Assembly: GCA_036186865.1 (NCBI GenBank)
Contig: AP025069.1
Location: forward strand, 8,924,583-8,988,582
DNA length: 64,000 nucleotides
DNA from: Eustoma russellianum
Lineage: Eukaryota; Streptophyta; Magnoliopsida; Gentianales; Gentianaceae
Direction of reading: 5' to 3'
The position numbers and the translations under genes are program-made. Below the pieces are notes generated by a model. It was not told where the DNA came from. It did no database searches and saw only the letters and a program-made list of their open reading frames with translations. Below, one piece after another: positions 11,823 to 21,873 of this stretch; the first letter of the stretch is position 1; each line of letters begins with the position of its first letter.

Positions 11823-13736
11823 CTATGCAGAGGAAGATGGAGGGGGATCATGCGGAGAAGAGTGACCATCAGGAGGGCGGGGCTGAGGCTGAGGCTGCGA
11901 GGAGTTGGAAATGAAAGTCATGACGACCTGCGACAGCTGGAAGATTTGCTGGTTCGTTGCCTGCTGCACCTGCATCGTCTGATGCTGCGCATGCTCAAAC
12001 GCCTGCTGAAGCGCCTGCTGCATCGCCTGCTGCTGCGACTGCAGTGCCTGTAAACTCTCCTCTTGCATCGTCCTGATGGACTCTATCTCACGCTGCAACG
12101 CCGCATTATCTGATTCCAGGCGCGAAATATCCTCTGGCGTCGCAGAAGGCGCGGAGGTGCTGGCCTCAGAGGAAGCACCTGGATGCAGAACTTCGGGAAA
12201 GAATCGCGGCGCTGCTGATCCAACCCCGTACACCTCCTTCTTCTTCTTATTCTGAGGGCCGACGGTCCGAACCGCATCCCAATAAGCGCGGTTCTTGTCG
12301 GCCTGTTCGCCCCTATCTGCGAGTAATCTGTTGTACTCGTCCTGAAATGAGAATATGAATTGTTATGGTTTGGCAATAAAACAAACTAAGGAAAAAAAAC
12401 AAATGATATCGTAGTCTACTTACACTGATGTCGCGGGCCTTCGTCGTGATCCAGTCCTCTGTTCCGTCGGAGGCTCTCTTCCGATGCGTCTTGTAGAAGA
12501 GATCGTAGGAGGCTGGCCACTCCCCCGTCTCCTGGTGCTGAAAGAATGAAATAAAATATGTTAGTGATATGCAGAATTTTTAAAAATTTCGGCATGACCT
12601 ATTCGTTTATCGGAGGTATCCCGGCCTTAAAGGCCTCTCCCAAGTCAAATCACATGTACCACTTAAAGTAACCATATACGAATACCAAAAAAACAAGAGC
12701 GCAACATAAGTAATCAACGAATATAGATAATCCACTTAACTCACTGAATGTAAATAATCCACTTAAGTCGATGAATGTAAATAATCCAATGAAATCAATG
12801 AAGGTCGTTATAATCCAATATTAAAATACTCACCATAGAACGCATCGTGGTGGCGTGGGAAACCGAACCACCTGAGTGTGTGGCAGGTGCTGGGCCCTCT
12901 ACGTTGCCGCTGCGCCGGTTCGCCGCGTTCCGGGCGCTGCGGGCTTGGTAAGCAGGGTCCCTCCACCCTTCTACCCACGCCGCCCAGACGGCCTCGGATA
13001 CGTAGGCAGGCCTTATCCACGTGGGGTCACGCTCCGACTTGGTCTTGAGGGAGTTGACGAAGTCCCCGTAGCGTTTGGCGGCCCTATGCCGCCAGGCCTG
13101 CTCCACGTCGCGGGCGATGTCGGCTGGCCAGCTGTACGACTTCTGCAATTATCATACGGAGGAATAATAAAAGTGTGGTTAGAAAAGTAATGATTGATTA
13201 CGCATCAAAAAGTGAAATTCATCAAATTTGAATACCTGAAACTCATCCCAGTAGAACCTACGTGACTCCGGGGTGACACGGCCCCAGGTATATCCAGATG
13301 GGTCAAGCCTCAGGTGGAAGGACCGGGTGATGCAACCGGAAAGCGCGCCATTGTCCGATCCAAACCTGAAAGAGTTTAAGTTGTTAGGAAAAAATAACGC
13401 GTGAAATATATTTGAAAACATGTTAAATAAATTAATCATTACTTACGTATGGGTATCATTTGACCAAGGGAGGGGACGACGCCCTGATATGACACCCTGG
13501 TCCGATGCCGCATCAGACGCCGGATGAGGTGCTGAAACGCTGGGTGTGGGTGGCGTCGTATGTCTGGAGGGTGCGGACATGTCGGCAGACCGTAAAAGGT
13601 CTGAGTCCGCAGCCAGAGCGGCGGTCGAAACCGAGGCATACGTATCATGCTGAGAAATGAACGCATAGAACTCTCCTTGAAGGTCCTGTGTAGATGGTGG
13701 GTATGTGGATCTCGTCGGTAAACCGTCACTAGCCAT
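11823..13736 (-). CDS. CACTA Transposase_24 (Ptta/En/Spm) protein, TnpA-like, five exons
   Basis: My minus-strand model joins 13736-13447, 13365-13236, 13142-12834, 12537-12424 and 12341-11823. All introns are GT-AG, phases agree, and the total is 1362 nt (453 residues). The start MASDGLPTRS is the first ATG giving this frame without the AT-rich upstream stretch. Residues 1-97 are rich in Ser, Pro and Ala. The core spans exons 2-4: SGCITRSFHLRLDPSG, then SWPADIARDVEQAWRHRAA, then YDLFYKTHRKR near residue 260. This is the pattern of the plant Transposase_24 family. The last exon has a Gln-rich coiled coil (about residues 325-400) and a Pro-rich tail. The likely role is binding the subterminal motifs, as TnpA does in En/Spm. 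It appears intact. Confidence 0.8.
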
Positions 13737-13919
13737 CAGATCTGAGAGGAACATATTAATAATTTTTAAACGGAGGTTTCCCAGCCTTAATGGCCTCTCC
13801 AAAGACAAATGCAAATCATACCGAAAATCATATGCAAACCTTTTACAAAACAGTTTGTACATGCATCATTCATTGGCCAAGCACACCACATTTCTACTAA
13901 TTCAACCTTAACAACAATA

Positions 13920-14783
13920 TTGGTGCATATATACCATATATACCCGTATATACCCGTACATACATATATGTACCATATACATATATACCCGTATATACAT
14001 ATATATACCCGTATATGCATATATACATATATACCGTATATACATATATATACCATATACATATATGTACCAAAAATAGATTATATAATTATAAATATAT
14101 TTAAATAGGAAAAATATATATACATACATAATTATACCAAAAAAAAACAGTTTCTAATAATTTTAAATATATTTATATACAAAAATTACAAAAGATATAT
14201 TACAAATCTATTAAAAACAGTTTTTACAAATTCAACTATATTTAAATACGAAATTAAATATATGTACCGTATATATGTACCGTATATATGTATTTGTGCG
14301 TGTATATATGTATTAAAAACATATACATACATATACCGTATATATGTATATGTGCGTGTACCGTATATATGTATATGTGCGTGTATATATGTATTAAAAA
14401 CATATACATACATATACATATACATATACATACATTTACAAATCTATTAAATACATATACATACATATACATACATATACATATACATACATACGGTAAT
14501 TGCAATAAAAACGAAATACATACATATACATATACATACATACGGTACATACATACATATACATAAAAACGAAATATACATATACATATAAATATACATA
14601 CATACGGTACATACATACATGCGGTACATACATACATACGGTACATACATACATATACATAAAAACGAAATATACATATACATTTACATACATACGGTAC
14701 ATACATACATACGGTACATACATACATATACATAAAAACGAAATATACATATACATATACATATACATACATACGGTACATAC
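13920..14783. repeat. TACATA/GTATAT microsatellite-like tandem repeat
   Basis: About 860 bp of ATACATAC, TATATACC and CGGTACATACATAC units, with a higher-order unit of roughly 60-90 bp marked by CATAAAAACGAAATATAC. It lies between the two CACTA minus-strand genes. Open frames across it give only Tyr/Met/Val/Ile strings and are not genes. Confidence 0.9.
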
Positions 14784-14793
14784 NNNNNNNNNN
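14784..14793. other. assembly gap (10 N)
   Basis: Ten N bases stand directly at the edge of the microsatellite, followed by a G run. The true gap length is unknown, so CACTA length figures are minimum estimates. Confidence 0.95.
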
Positions 14794-14844
14794 GGGGGGG
14801 AGGGAAATGGGGAAGAAGAAGGGAATTTCAGCTTATCTTCGAAA

Positions 14845-14965
14845 TTTTGCGACGACATAGCGACGGAAGTTCCGTCGCTATTTAGTTTCGTCGCTATTTT
14901 TCATGGGTCGTCGTTATTTCAAATTTAGCAACGAAACATTTCGTCGGTAACTCGTCGGTGTTATC
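14845..14965. repeat. internal CGTCGCTA motif cluster
   Basis: GCGACGACATAGCGACGG, CCGTCGCTATTTAG, CGTCGCTATTT and CGTCGGTAACTCGTCGGTG lie between the 3' end of the transposase gene and the microsatellite. Confidence 0.7.
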
Positions 14966-15076
14966 ATTTTTGAAAAAAAAATAATACAAAATATAAAGTA
15001 GTATATACATGAATATAAGTACATCAACACATACACACTTTCATATAAAGAGGTACGTAAAAAATTTTGGCTAACG

Positions 15077-18000
15077 TCAATCTTCCTGGTCATCTGCATC
15101 CTCATACGCATCTTCATCTTCGTCTTCATCTTCATCTTCATCTACATGCTCGTCGTCCTCTTCATCCTCGTATTCGTCTTCGACTACGTCTTCAATATTG
15201 TCAGGCGGTTGTATGTTGAGATGAATTTCGATAAAACCGCCGTTGGGGTCATTTAGAGGGAGGTTGTGCAGTTGAACATGTGTCGTATCTAGAACGGACG
15301 GGTTTTCTTCTTGAAATGCGGCGTCCATACCATCTGAAACTGTCTGTATACTCACATCAAACTTGCTCGATTTCACTTTGCACACGGCTCGCCAGTCTTT
15401 TGAGCTCGCATTCATCCTCGTTGTTGGATACGATAGATAGTACACCTGGGACGCTTGACTAGCCAAAACGTATGGATCGTATTTTCTGTACCGTCGCCCT
15501 TGGTGTATGTCTACCAACTTATATTGGTCGTGGACCTTTTGCCAACGCGATAACCTTCTCGAGTTGGATCGTACCATTCGCACTTGAATAGGACCACCCG
15601 CTTTATAGGCAATGCGGGATATTCGAGCTCAATGATGTCAGTAAGGTAGCCGTAGAAGTCATCCTCGTCCGGGCTATTGTCATAACGCTTGACACACACT
15701 CCGCTGTTCTCCGACGATTTTCGTCTGGCATGGGAGACTGTGTGGAATCTATACCCATTGACAAAACACATGTCGTGTCGCGTGACTCTGTTCAATGGAC
15801 CCTCGGCTACTGGCGTCAGAATGTAACCGTACTCATCGTCAGCCAGATGACCTTTGCTCGCCTGTAAAAGGACAAGTAAGTATACATCAACGGGGCAATA
15901 AATGTGTATCACATATCGTACACGTAACAGGCAAATACTAAACTTACATGCCACCTGAACCAATCAGCAAACTTGGAATCTAACTCATTGTTTATTGCAT
16001 CGCTCGATATACCCGGTGAACGGTGTTGCAATAAATCAACGAACAAGCTGAAGCAAATTACGAATGAGTACCCTGTATATCTTTGTAACATAATGGATAG
16101 AGTATCGCAAGGTATTTACAAAATAAAATGGGAAATCGTTTATACCTCTGGAAACGGTTGACTTGACGGCAGTTGCGCAGAACATAAGAATGAGCAATCT
16201 TCAGCTCGCTGTCCCCCAATATCATTTCCTTTCCCTGTCCGTGAAATCTGATCGGATGTGTGAATATTGGGAGGACACCGGATCTGGAAATGCCGTCGTC
16301 GTTCCGGGGAACATCTCTGCACCTCGACGGGACATCTGGCTCGAAGTAATGAGACACGAAGGTCGATGCTTCCTCCGTCAGATAGGCATTGCACATAGAG
16401 GCCTCGACTTTCGCCTTGTTCTTGATGTTCAGCTTCAAATGCCTGAGATATCTGTTCATATAGTGAATATATGTTCAAATGCATATCGCTTAGACACATA
16501 AGAATGTCATGCACATAAAAAAGAGTACCTCTCGAACGGATACATCCACCTGTACTGAACAGGACCACCAACACGTGCCTCGTATGGTAGATGAACTGGC
16601 AGGTGTTCCATTGAATCAAAGAAGGCCGGAGGGAATATAGTTTCCAGCTTGCATATGATCACTGGGATTTCGCCCTCCAGCCTTGACATATCATCCGCCC
16701 TGAGTCTCGTGGCTGTAAGACATCTGAAGAACAGACTCATCTCGGTAATTGCTTCCCATACATTGGTTGGAAGCAGCTCGCAGAATGCAATGGGCATCAA
16801 CCGTTGCATGAACACGTGACAGTCGTGGCTCTTCATCCCGTGCAAACCGCGTTTATTCACGTCGATGTTCTTCGACAGGTTCGAAACATGGCCATCAGGA
16901 AATCTAGCCGTCCCTAACCACGATAACAACGCACTGACCTGCTCCGCATTCAGCGTGTACGAGGACTTCGGCATGTATGATGTGCCAACGGGATGCAGCT
17001 CCGGTCGCATGTTGAGGTCGCGCATATCAAGTCGTGCCTTCAAATTGTCTTTTGTTTTTTCTGGCACATTCAGCACTGTATTGAAAATGTTGTCAAACAC
17101 GTTCTTCTCAATATGCATGACATCCAGGTTATGTCGGATCATATTGCTCTTCCAGTACGGAAGCTCCCAGAATATGCTTCTCTTCTTCCACCCGATACAG
17201 TAACGAGCCAGGTCTGCGTTGTGACTGCCGTCCGGATCATCAGCGACCCCCACGAATCCACAACTGTCTATCTCCTGCAGCACCTCTGCACCCGTGAGGA
17301 GCTCGGGCTTTGTGTCCTTATCGACAATGCCAGGCATGAACGCCGTCACGTTCCTTCTGTACAAATGACGTCTGGGCAGGAACTTCCTATGGCTGTCGAA
17401 CCAGCTTATCTTACGTCCATGTTTCAAGGACATCGTCTTCGCTTGCTTCATGCAGCAAGGGCAAGCGTACTTCCCCGCTGTGCTCCACCCCGACAACATA
17501 GAATAAGCCGGGAAGTCACTGATCGTCCACATCAGCGCGGCGCGTAGCTGGAAGTTTTGTTTAGTCCATACATCGAACGTCTCCACGCCAAACTCCCATA
17601 ACCACTTCAGCTCCTGTATCAACGGCTGCAGGTATAGGTCGATCTTCTGTTTCGGATTCCTAGGACCTGGTGCGATCACAGTCAAGAACATGTAAGGCTT
17701 CTTCATGCACATCCAAGGCGGTAGATTGTACGGCGTCATGATTACAGGCCACGACGAATACTGCTCTCCCGACTGTCCAAACGGGTTGAACCCGTCGGTG
17801 CATAAACCCAACCTAACGTTCCTTGTCTCCGACGAAAAACCCAGATGCGTCGCATCGAACGTCCTCCAAGCTTCGCCGTCAGATGGATGGCACATCTCAC
17901 CGTCTTTCGTGTAGTGCTCTGCGTGCCACCTCATCTGGCTAGCTGTGGCACCGGATGCGTATAGCCTCTGCAGTCTAGGGGCGAGAGATAAATAGTAAAA

Positions 18001-18831
18001 TTGCTTTTTTGGCACGTTCCGGTTTCTTTTGTTCGTTCTCCACCTGCTTGTCCCACAGACCCTGCACATGTCTTTATCCTCGTTGATGCCCCAGTATATG
18101 ATGCACCCCTCTGAACAACAATCGATTTTCTGAACCGGCAGTCCCAACGCCTGCAGCTGTTTCTTCGTCGAATAAAAACTGTCGACCATTGTGTTCCCTT
18201 CGGGAAGAGATTCCCTCATCAGCTGACACATCCCATCGTACAATCTCTCCGTCATGCGGTGTTCCGTCTTCATGCTCGTCATCCGACCGATCATGGACAT
18301 CTGTGTGTGACTACCGCAACCACGATACAGCGGCGTGTTGGCGGCATTCAGCATCTCAAAAAACTGTCTCGCCTGAGGGTTCGGATCTTCCTCCACGAAT
18401 GTACGCGGCTGTTCATCCGGATCCTGCATTTGTAACAACTGCTCTCCGGTAAATGCGCCAGCGGCTGCGTCTGTCACCATCTGCATGTATGGGTTGTGAG
18501 ATCCCTCGCCTATTTCTTCGGCATTAACCTGACCGGGTCCCCCTTCGACGTGTACAGTTGCAGATGTAGACGCCCCCTCATATTCGCCGTGACAGTACCA
18601 TGTATGGTAATTGTGGACGAAACCTTGTTTCAATATGTGAACCCTCACGTCACCCGGATCCTTATATTTACGGTTCTTGCATTTCTTGCACGGACATCTA
18701 ATCTGCGTTCCACTTTCATTACTCGTCGCAAAATCAATAAATTCTTCGAGACCTTCAACAAATCTAAAACACCACTCCCCGTTGTTTACTCTCTGGTACA
18801 TCCACTTTCTATCGCTTCTCCTCGGATCCAT
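15077..18831 (-). pseudogene. CACTA Tnp2-type transposase, four exons, one frameshift
   Basis: My minus-strand model joins 18831-16529, 16451-16146, 16047-15948 and 15861-15077. All junctions are GT-AG and the phases agree. Residues ~5-82 are the Transposase-associated domain (CPCKKC at 46-51, WYCHGE near 78). The tnp2 core has LGLCTDGFNPFG (341-352), YACPCC (455-460), HGRK and HRKFLPRRH (471-489) and HNLDVMHIEKN (567-577). A DUF4218-like part crosses the first intron. Exon 4 carries a DUF4216-like part (FKCEWYDPT ... DPYVLASQASQVYY) and a very acidic Asp/Glu tail. Between these two DUF4216 motifs, near 15545-15570, the frame changes by one base, consistent with a 1-nt deletion or a sequence error. 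The family cuts and moves the element. Except for this shift it looks full length. Confidence 0.85.
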
Positions 18832-18984
18832 TTTCTCGCTACACCTTCAAGCTAACAGCAGCTATCTTTTTTTGTTTGTAGAAAAAATCAAAATTCCACA
18901 CTTCTGTATTTTCGTTCAAAATTGATGATTGATGTATTTGAAATGAGAGAAGAATGGGAGAAGAGAAGAAGAAAGACAATGGTT

Positions 18985-19360
18985 TTATCGTTCCCAGTAC
19001 GTTACCGACGTAATAGCGACGAGATAGCGACCACAAACAAGCACAAATCTCGGAAACAAACAAACACAAAACCGACGACTTAGCGACGAACGGCGACGAA
19101 CAAGAAACACAAATCCCGGAGACAAACAAACACATATACCGACGACGTATCGACGACCAGCGACGAAACACGTCGTTTGATATGCTTTTACCGACGAAGT
19201 ACCGATTACATTGCGACGCAAAACGTCTCTTCATTCCGTACGACGTGTTTCGTCGCTAAGTCGTCGGTACGTCGTCGGTAAAAGGCAGCCCGTCCAGTTC
19301 CCCATGCTTACAACTTACGATGTGTTGCGTCGCTAATTCGTCGCTATGTCGTCGCTGATT
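18985..19360. promoter_or_regulatory. motif-dense region between divergent CACTA genes
   Basis: The space between the minus-strand transposase start and the plus-strand gene at 19427 is packed with GCGACGA / CGTCGCTA / CGTCGGTA motifs, including three near-consecutive TCGTCGCTA copies just before the TATA box. If the TnpA-like protein binds this motif, it could act on both promoters (inference). Confidence 0.55.
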
Positions 19361-19364
19361 TCAC

Positions 19365-19372
19365 TATATAAA
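19365..19372 (+). promoter_or_regulatory. TATA box of small gene 1
   Basis: TATATAAA lies 55 bp before the ATG at 19427, within TTTCACTATATAAAC. The same arrangement precedes the second small gene. Confidence 0.65.
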
Positions 19373-19426
19373 CAGTGTCAGCGTGTGCCCATAACAACAT
19401 ATAAAACAACTATTTTATAATCCAAA

Positions 19427-19780
19427 ATGGTTCGTACTAAAGCGCAAGCACGACGTGGTGGACGTGGTAGACGTGGTGGTAGGGCGGCAACACCGCCAAC
19501 TGAAGTGCCTTCTTCTTCAACTGTTCCTCCCCCACCTCCTCCCCCACCAGAGCCCTCTGAGCCTCGCCGGGATCGACAAATTGTCGATCTCCAAATAGAA
19601 GTACGAGATCTGTGGAACATGTTAGATGAGGTGAGGGCGCATGTCACGGTTCAGGAAGAGCGTCTCGACTACATAGATAAAAGGCAGATGCGGATTAAAT
19701 CCAAATCTGCACAGTTGAGATGCCAACTGAAGGCGTGTGCGGAGAGTATAGCTTCTCTCTGTTCGGATGACGAACAGTGA
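19427..19780 (+). CDS. CACTA accessory protein 1, small basic coiled-coil protein (117 aa)
   Basis: I do not recognise a named family. The start is the first ATG after a good TATA box (AAAATGG context). Residues 1-24 are Arg/Gly-rich (RRGGRGRRGGRA), 25-47 are Ser/Pro-rich with a run of eight prolines, about 50-105 form a charged helix with coiled-coil character (QIVDLQIEVRDLWNMLDEVR), and the end is acidic (CSDDEQ). It lies on the opposite strand to the transposase genes and is duplicated at 20486. Promoter, architecture and C-terminus are shared with that copy although the residues have diverged, which argues that it is a real gene. A role in binding nucleic acid or partnering the transposase is only a guess. 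Confidence 0.7.
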   Translation: MVRTKAQARRGGRGRRGGRAATPPTEVPSSSTVPPPPPPPPEPSEPRRDRQIVDLQIEVRDLWNMLDEVRAHVTVQEERLDYIDKRQMRIKSKSAQLRCQLKACAESIASLCSDDEQ

Positions 19781-20160
19781 GTGGCTACTCTTCGCTATTT
19801 AGCTTTTTTTAAATATTTCTTATTATATTTTGTAATTTTTAATTTTTAATTTTATATTAATGAAGTTTGTTTTTTTAATATCGTATTTGTTTTCTTAATA
19901 ATTATAACACGTGTTTAATCTCTTACGAATCCTGACTAAACATCAACTATATACCGACGAAACCTAATACAACGACGAAAACCTACTAACTATATCTTCG
20001 ACGAAACTTAATAGAACGACAAAAACCTATTAACCGTATCGTCGAAACCTAACTATATCTTCGACGAAACTTAATAGAACGACAAAAACCTACTAACCGT
20101 ATCGACGAAAAACGGAAAAACTAAATACAATGAGAAGAACGGGCTTCGCGGGGTTTTTTT
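19781..20160. other. 3' region of small gene 1 with CGACGAAA motifs
   Basis: An AT-rich 3' region with an ACACGTGTTTAAT block is followed, at 19950-20110, by repeated ATCTTCGACGAAACTTAATAG units. The ACACGTGTTTAAT block recurs after small gene 2 (near 20940), marking the two duplicate units. Confidence 0.55.
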
Positions 20161-20164
20161 TGAA

Positions 20165-20415
20165 TTTACCGACGCTTTACCGACGAAACAGCGACGGAAA
20201 ACGTCTCTTCACATTATTCGACGTGTTTCGTCGCTATTTCGTCGCCAAGTTGTCGCTATTCGACAGTGTCAGTTCAGTTCCCAACGGTTGCATCGTACGA
20301 TAAACATACGTCGCTAATTCGTCGCTACGTCGTCGCTATAACATCCGAAAGGTCATCACTGCACATTCCCAATGGTTGACAAATGCGTCGCTATGTCGTC
20401 GCTATGTCGTCGCTC
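20165..20415. repeat. CGTCGCTA motif array before small gene 2
   Basis: Dense CGTCGCTA motifs stand in the same order as before small gene 1, sharing AAAACGTCTCTTCA, CGACGTGTTTCGTCGCTA and CGTCGCTATGTCGTCGCT. Confidence 0.7.
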
Positions 20416-20422
20416 ATTTCAC

Positions 20423-20430
20423 TATTTATA
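20423..20430 (+). promoter_or_regulatory. TATA box of small gene 2
   Basis: TATTTATA lies in ATTTCACTATTTATACC, about 60 bp before the ATG at 20486. It aligns with the TATA region of small gene 1. Confidence 0.6.
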
Positions 20431-20485
20431 CCCCAAACATCCGCTGTTATGCATACACACATAGAACGTTATAAATAATCAAAAT

Positions 20486-20818
20486 ATGCCGCGTCGTTTT
20501 AAAAGAACCCCAAGGCGTGGTGGACGGGCAAACAGTGCCCCTCCAGAAGGGCCTCCTCCTCAACCACCATCGGTTGAGCGAGAGGGTTCTGTATCTGTCT
20601 ATGGCCCACCGCCGCATCAGGATGATCAAGAACAAATGCCGGTGCAGGACGCCGACTTCCGTATGCTGATGGCAAACATGCATCAGCAGTCGCGGCAACT
20701 GCACTACATGACTAGAAGGCTGCGGAAGATGAAATTTAGATACTACAAGCTCAAGCGCCTTCTCAAAGAGTTTGCGGAGAATGTCGCGGCCACTCTTTCG
20801 TCCGATGACGAAGAGTGA
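20486..20818 (+). CDS. CACTA accessory protein 2, paralogue of the gene at 19427 (110 aa)
   Basis: Not a family I recognise. Residues 1-14 are Arg/Lys-rich (MPRRFKRTPRRGGRA), followed by a Pro-rich stretch (PPEGPPPQPP). From about residue 55 it is a strongly basic helix (MTRRLRKMKFRYYKLKRLL) and then an AENVAATLSSDDEE tail that parallels AESIASLCSDDEQ in the first copy. The start ATG follows a TATA box at the same spacing. Basic N-terminus, proline linker, helix and acidic tail are shared with gene 1, but identity is low, so the pair is either old or fast-evolving. Both genes are uninterrupted. Function unknown. Confidence 0.7.
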   Translation: MPRRFKRTPRRGGRANSAPPEGPPPQPPSVEREGSVSVYGPPPHQDDQEQMPVQDADFRMLMANMHQQSRQLHYMTRRLRKMKFRYYKLKRLLKEFAENVAATLSSDDEE

Positions 20819-20949
20819 ACGGCCCATCTCCGCATCTCTTTTTAGATTTTTTTTTTATTTTTTCGTTTGATAATGTAACTTCTTATTATTAAATGAATGA
20901 GTATTTTTCCCAATTACCGCTTTCTTTTTCCTTAATCAATACACGTGTT

Positions 20950-21355
20950 TAATTCTCGATGTATCTGCGACGACACAACGACAAACCGAATTACAAACGG
21001 AAAGTAATTCAAAACATTTGCCACATACGGGTTTCATTGACAAAAAAACGACGATACACAACTCCAAGAACTTAGTAAACGACGAATTTATTTTATACTT
21101 TTAGCGACACATTTGCGACGACATAGCGACGAAGCGTTATAAACTAAATAGCGATGAACAAAAACACACAGAATAGCGACGAGACACCGACAAATCACCG
21201 ACGTAATTCACCTGACTGACTATTTTTCTTTTAGCGACAACGAATTTCATCGTACTTTCGTCGCAATTAGCGACTACATTATTTTTGTCGCAGAGTCGTC
21301 GCTATTACCGACGAAACAACGACTATACGTTGTTCGTCGGTGATTTTTTCGTCGG
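20950..21355. repeat. CACTA right subterminal motif array
   Basis: GCGACGACATAGCGACGAAG, TCGTCGCAATTAGCGAC, TCGTCGCTATTACCGACGAAA and CGTCGGTG copies stand in both orientations, the counterpart of 11016-11475. Confidence 0.8.
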
Positions 21356-21367
21356 CAAACCACAATT

Positions 21368-21378
21368 TTTTTGTGGTG
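21368..21378 (-). repeat. CACTA right terminal inverted repeat
   Basis: TTTTTGTGGTG is the reverse complement of the left end and is followed by AAA at 21379-21381 (target duplication). Confidence 0.85.
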
Positions 21379-21381
21379 AAA

Positions 21382-21712
21382 TTTGATCATAACTCCATTG
21401 GTACCTTTCAGGGGAAAAAAAAAGAAACCTCCATTGGTAATGCCGAAATCATTTTTAAATTGCTTTTGTTTGTGTTTCTACATGAGGATCTTTTGAAGAG
21501 AGGTTCTGTTGCTGTGGACTTTGTCTGATTTACCCCCTAAAAAAGGAAACATATTACTTAATACTTTTAAAAAGAGGTGTGTCTCATCACAGGAATACAA
21601 AATGGATACAAGAATATAATCTAAACATTGATATGCACTAAAATCAAATGCCAAATTTCTTTAATGCCAGAATCCAGTTGTGGGGTCCAAAAATTAGTCT
21701 CTTGTCGTGTGA
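21382..21712. other. non-coding DNA between CACTA and the peptide gene
   Basis: No coding region is supported. The sequence is AT-rich and is presumably the distal upstream region of the gene at 21874. Confidence 0.4.
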
Positions 21713-21763
21713 TTGACCATTTCGTCAATTGTGATCGTCAGGCCCGACATGAAAGCTATAAAT
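21713..21763 (+). promoter_or_regulatory. promoter of the six-cysteine peptide gene
   Basis: TATAAAT at 21757-21763 lies 117 bp before the ATG. Just upstream, TTGACC (21713-21718) and its opposite-strand form GTCAA (21724-21728) are two W-box cores facing each other. In plants W-boxes are bound by WRKY factors in defence genes. Regulation by WRKY here is inferred. Confidence 0.45.
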
Positions 21764-21873
21764 TGAGACCCAATTCGCGTAGAGATATATCATTTACTAT
21801 TTCTTCACCGACATTACAACCAGATTAAGTACACTTTTTACAGGTTATCATTGTAAGATCAAGAATAAAGAGA

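Larger units (their letters stand above)
10993..21378. mobile_element. CACTA (En/Spm) DNA transposon, 10.4 kb, nearly complete
   Basis: The left end reads CACCACAAAAA and the right end reads TTTTTGTGGTG, an 11-bp inverted repeat of CACCA rather than CACTA type. Both ends are flanked by AAA, the 3-bp target duplication typical of the superfamily. Inside are subterminal arrays of CGTCGCTA / TCGTCGGTA motifs in both directions, a Tnp2-type transposase and a Transposase_24 gene on the minus strand, and two small paralogous genes on the plus strand. A 10-N assembly gap lies at 14784-14793. The transposase carries one frameshift, so the copy may not be autonomous today. Confidence 0.9.

Noticed and set aside
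12600..12800. Inter-exon TGTAAATAATCCA repeats as a regulatory array
   Set aside because: They are a few short direct repeats inside an intron of the Transposase_24 gene, not supported as functional.
13787..14781. Several long open frames in the TACATA repeat, both strands
   Set aside because: They arise because the repeat lacks stop codons in some frames; composition is only Tyr, Met, Val, Ile, Cys.
16865..18855. Plus-strand open frames opposite the CACTA transposase
   Set aside because: They are shadows of the transposase coding strand, with no domains or promoters.
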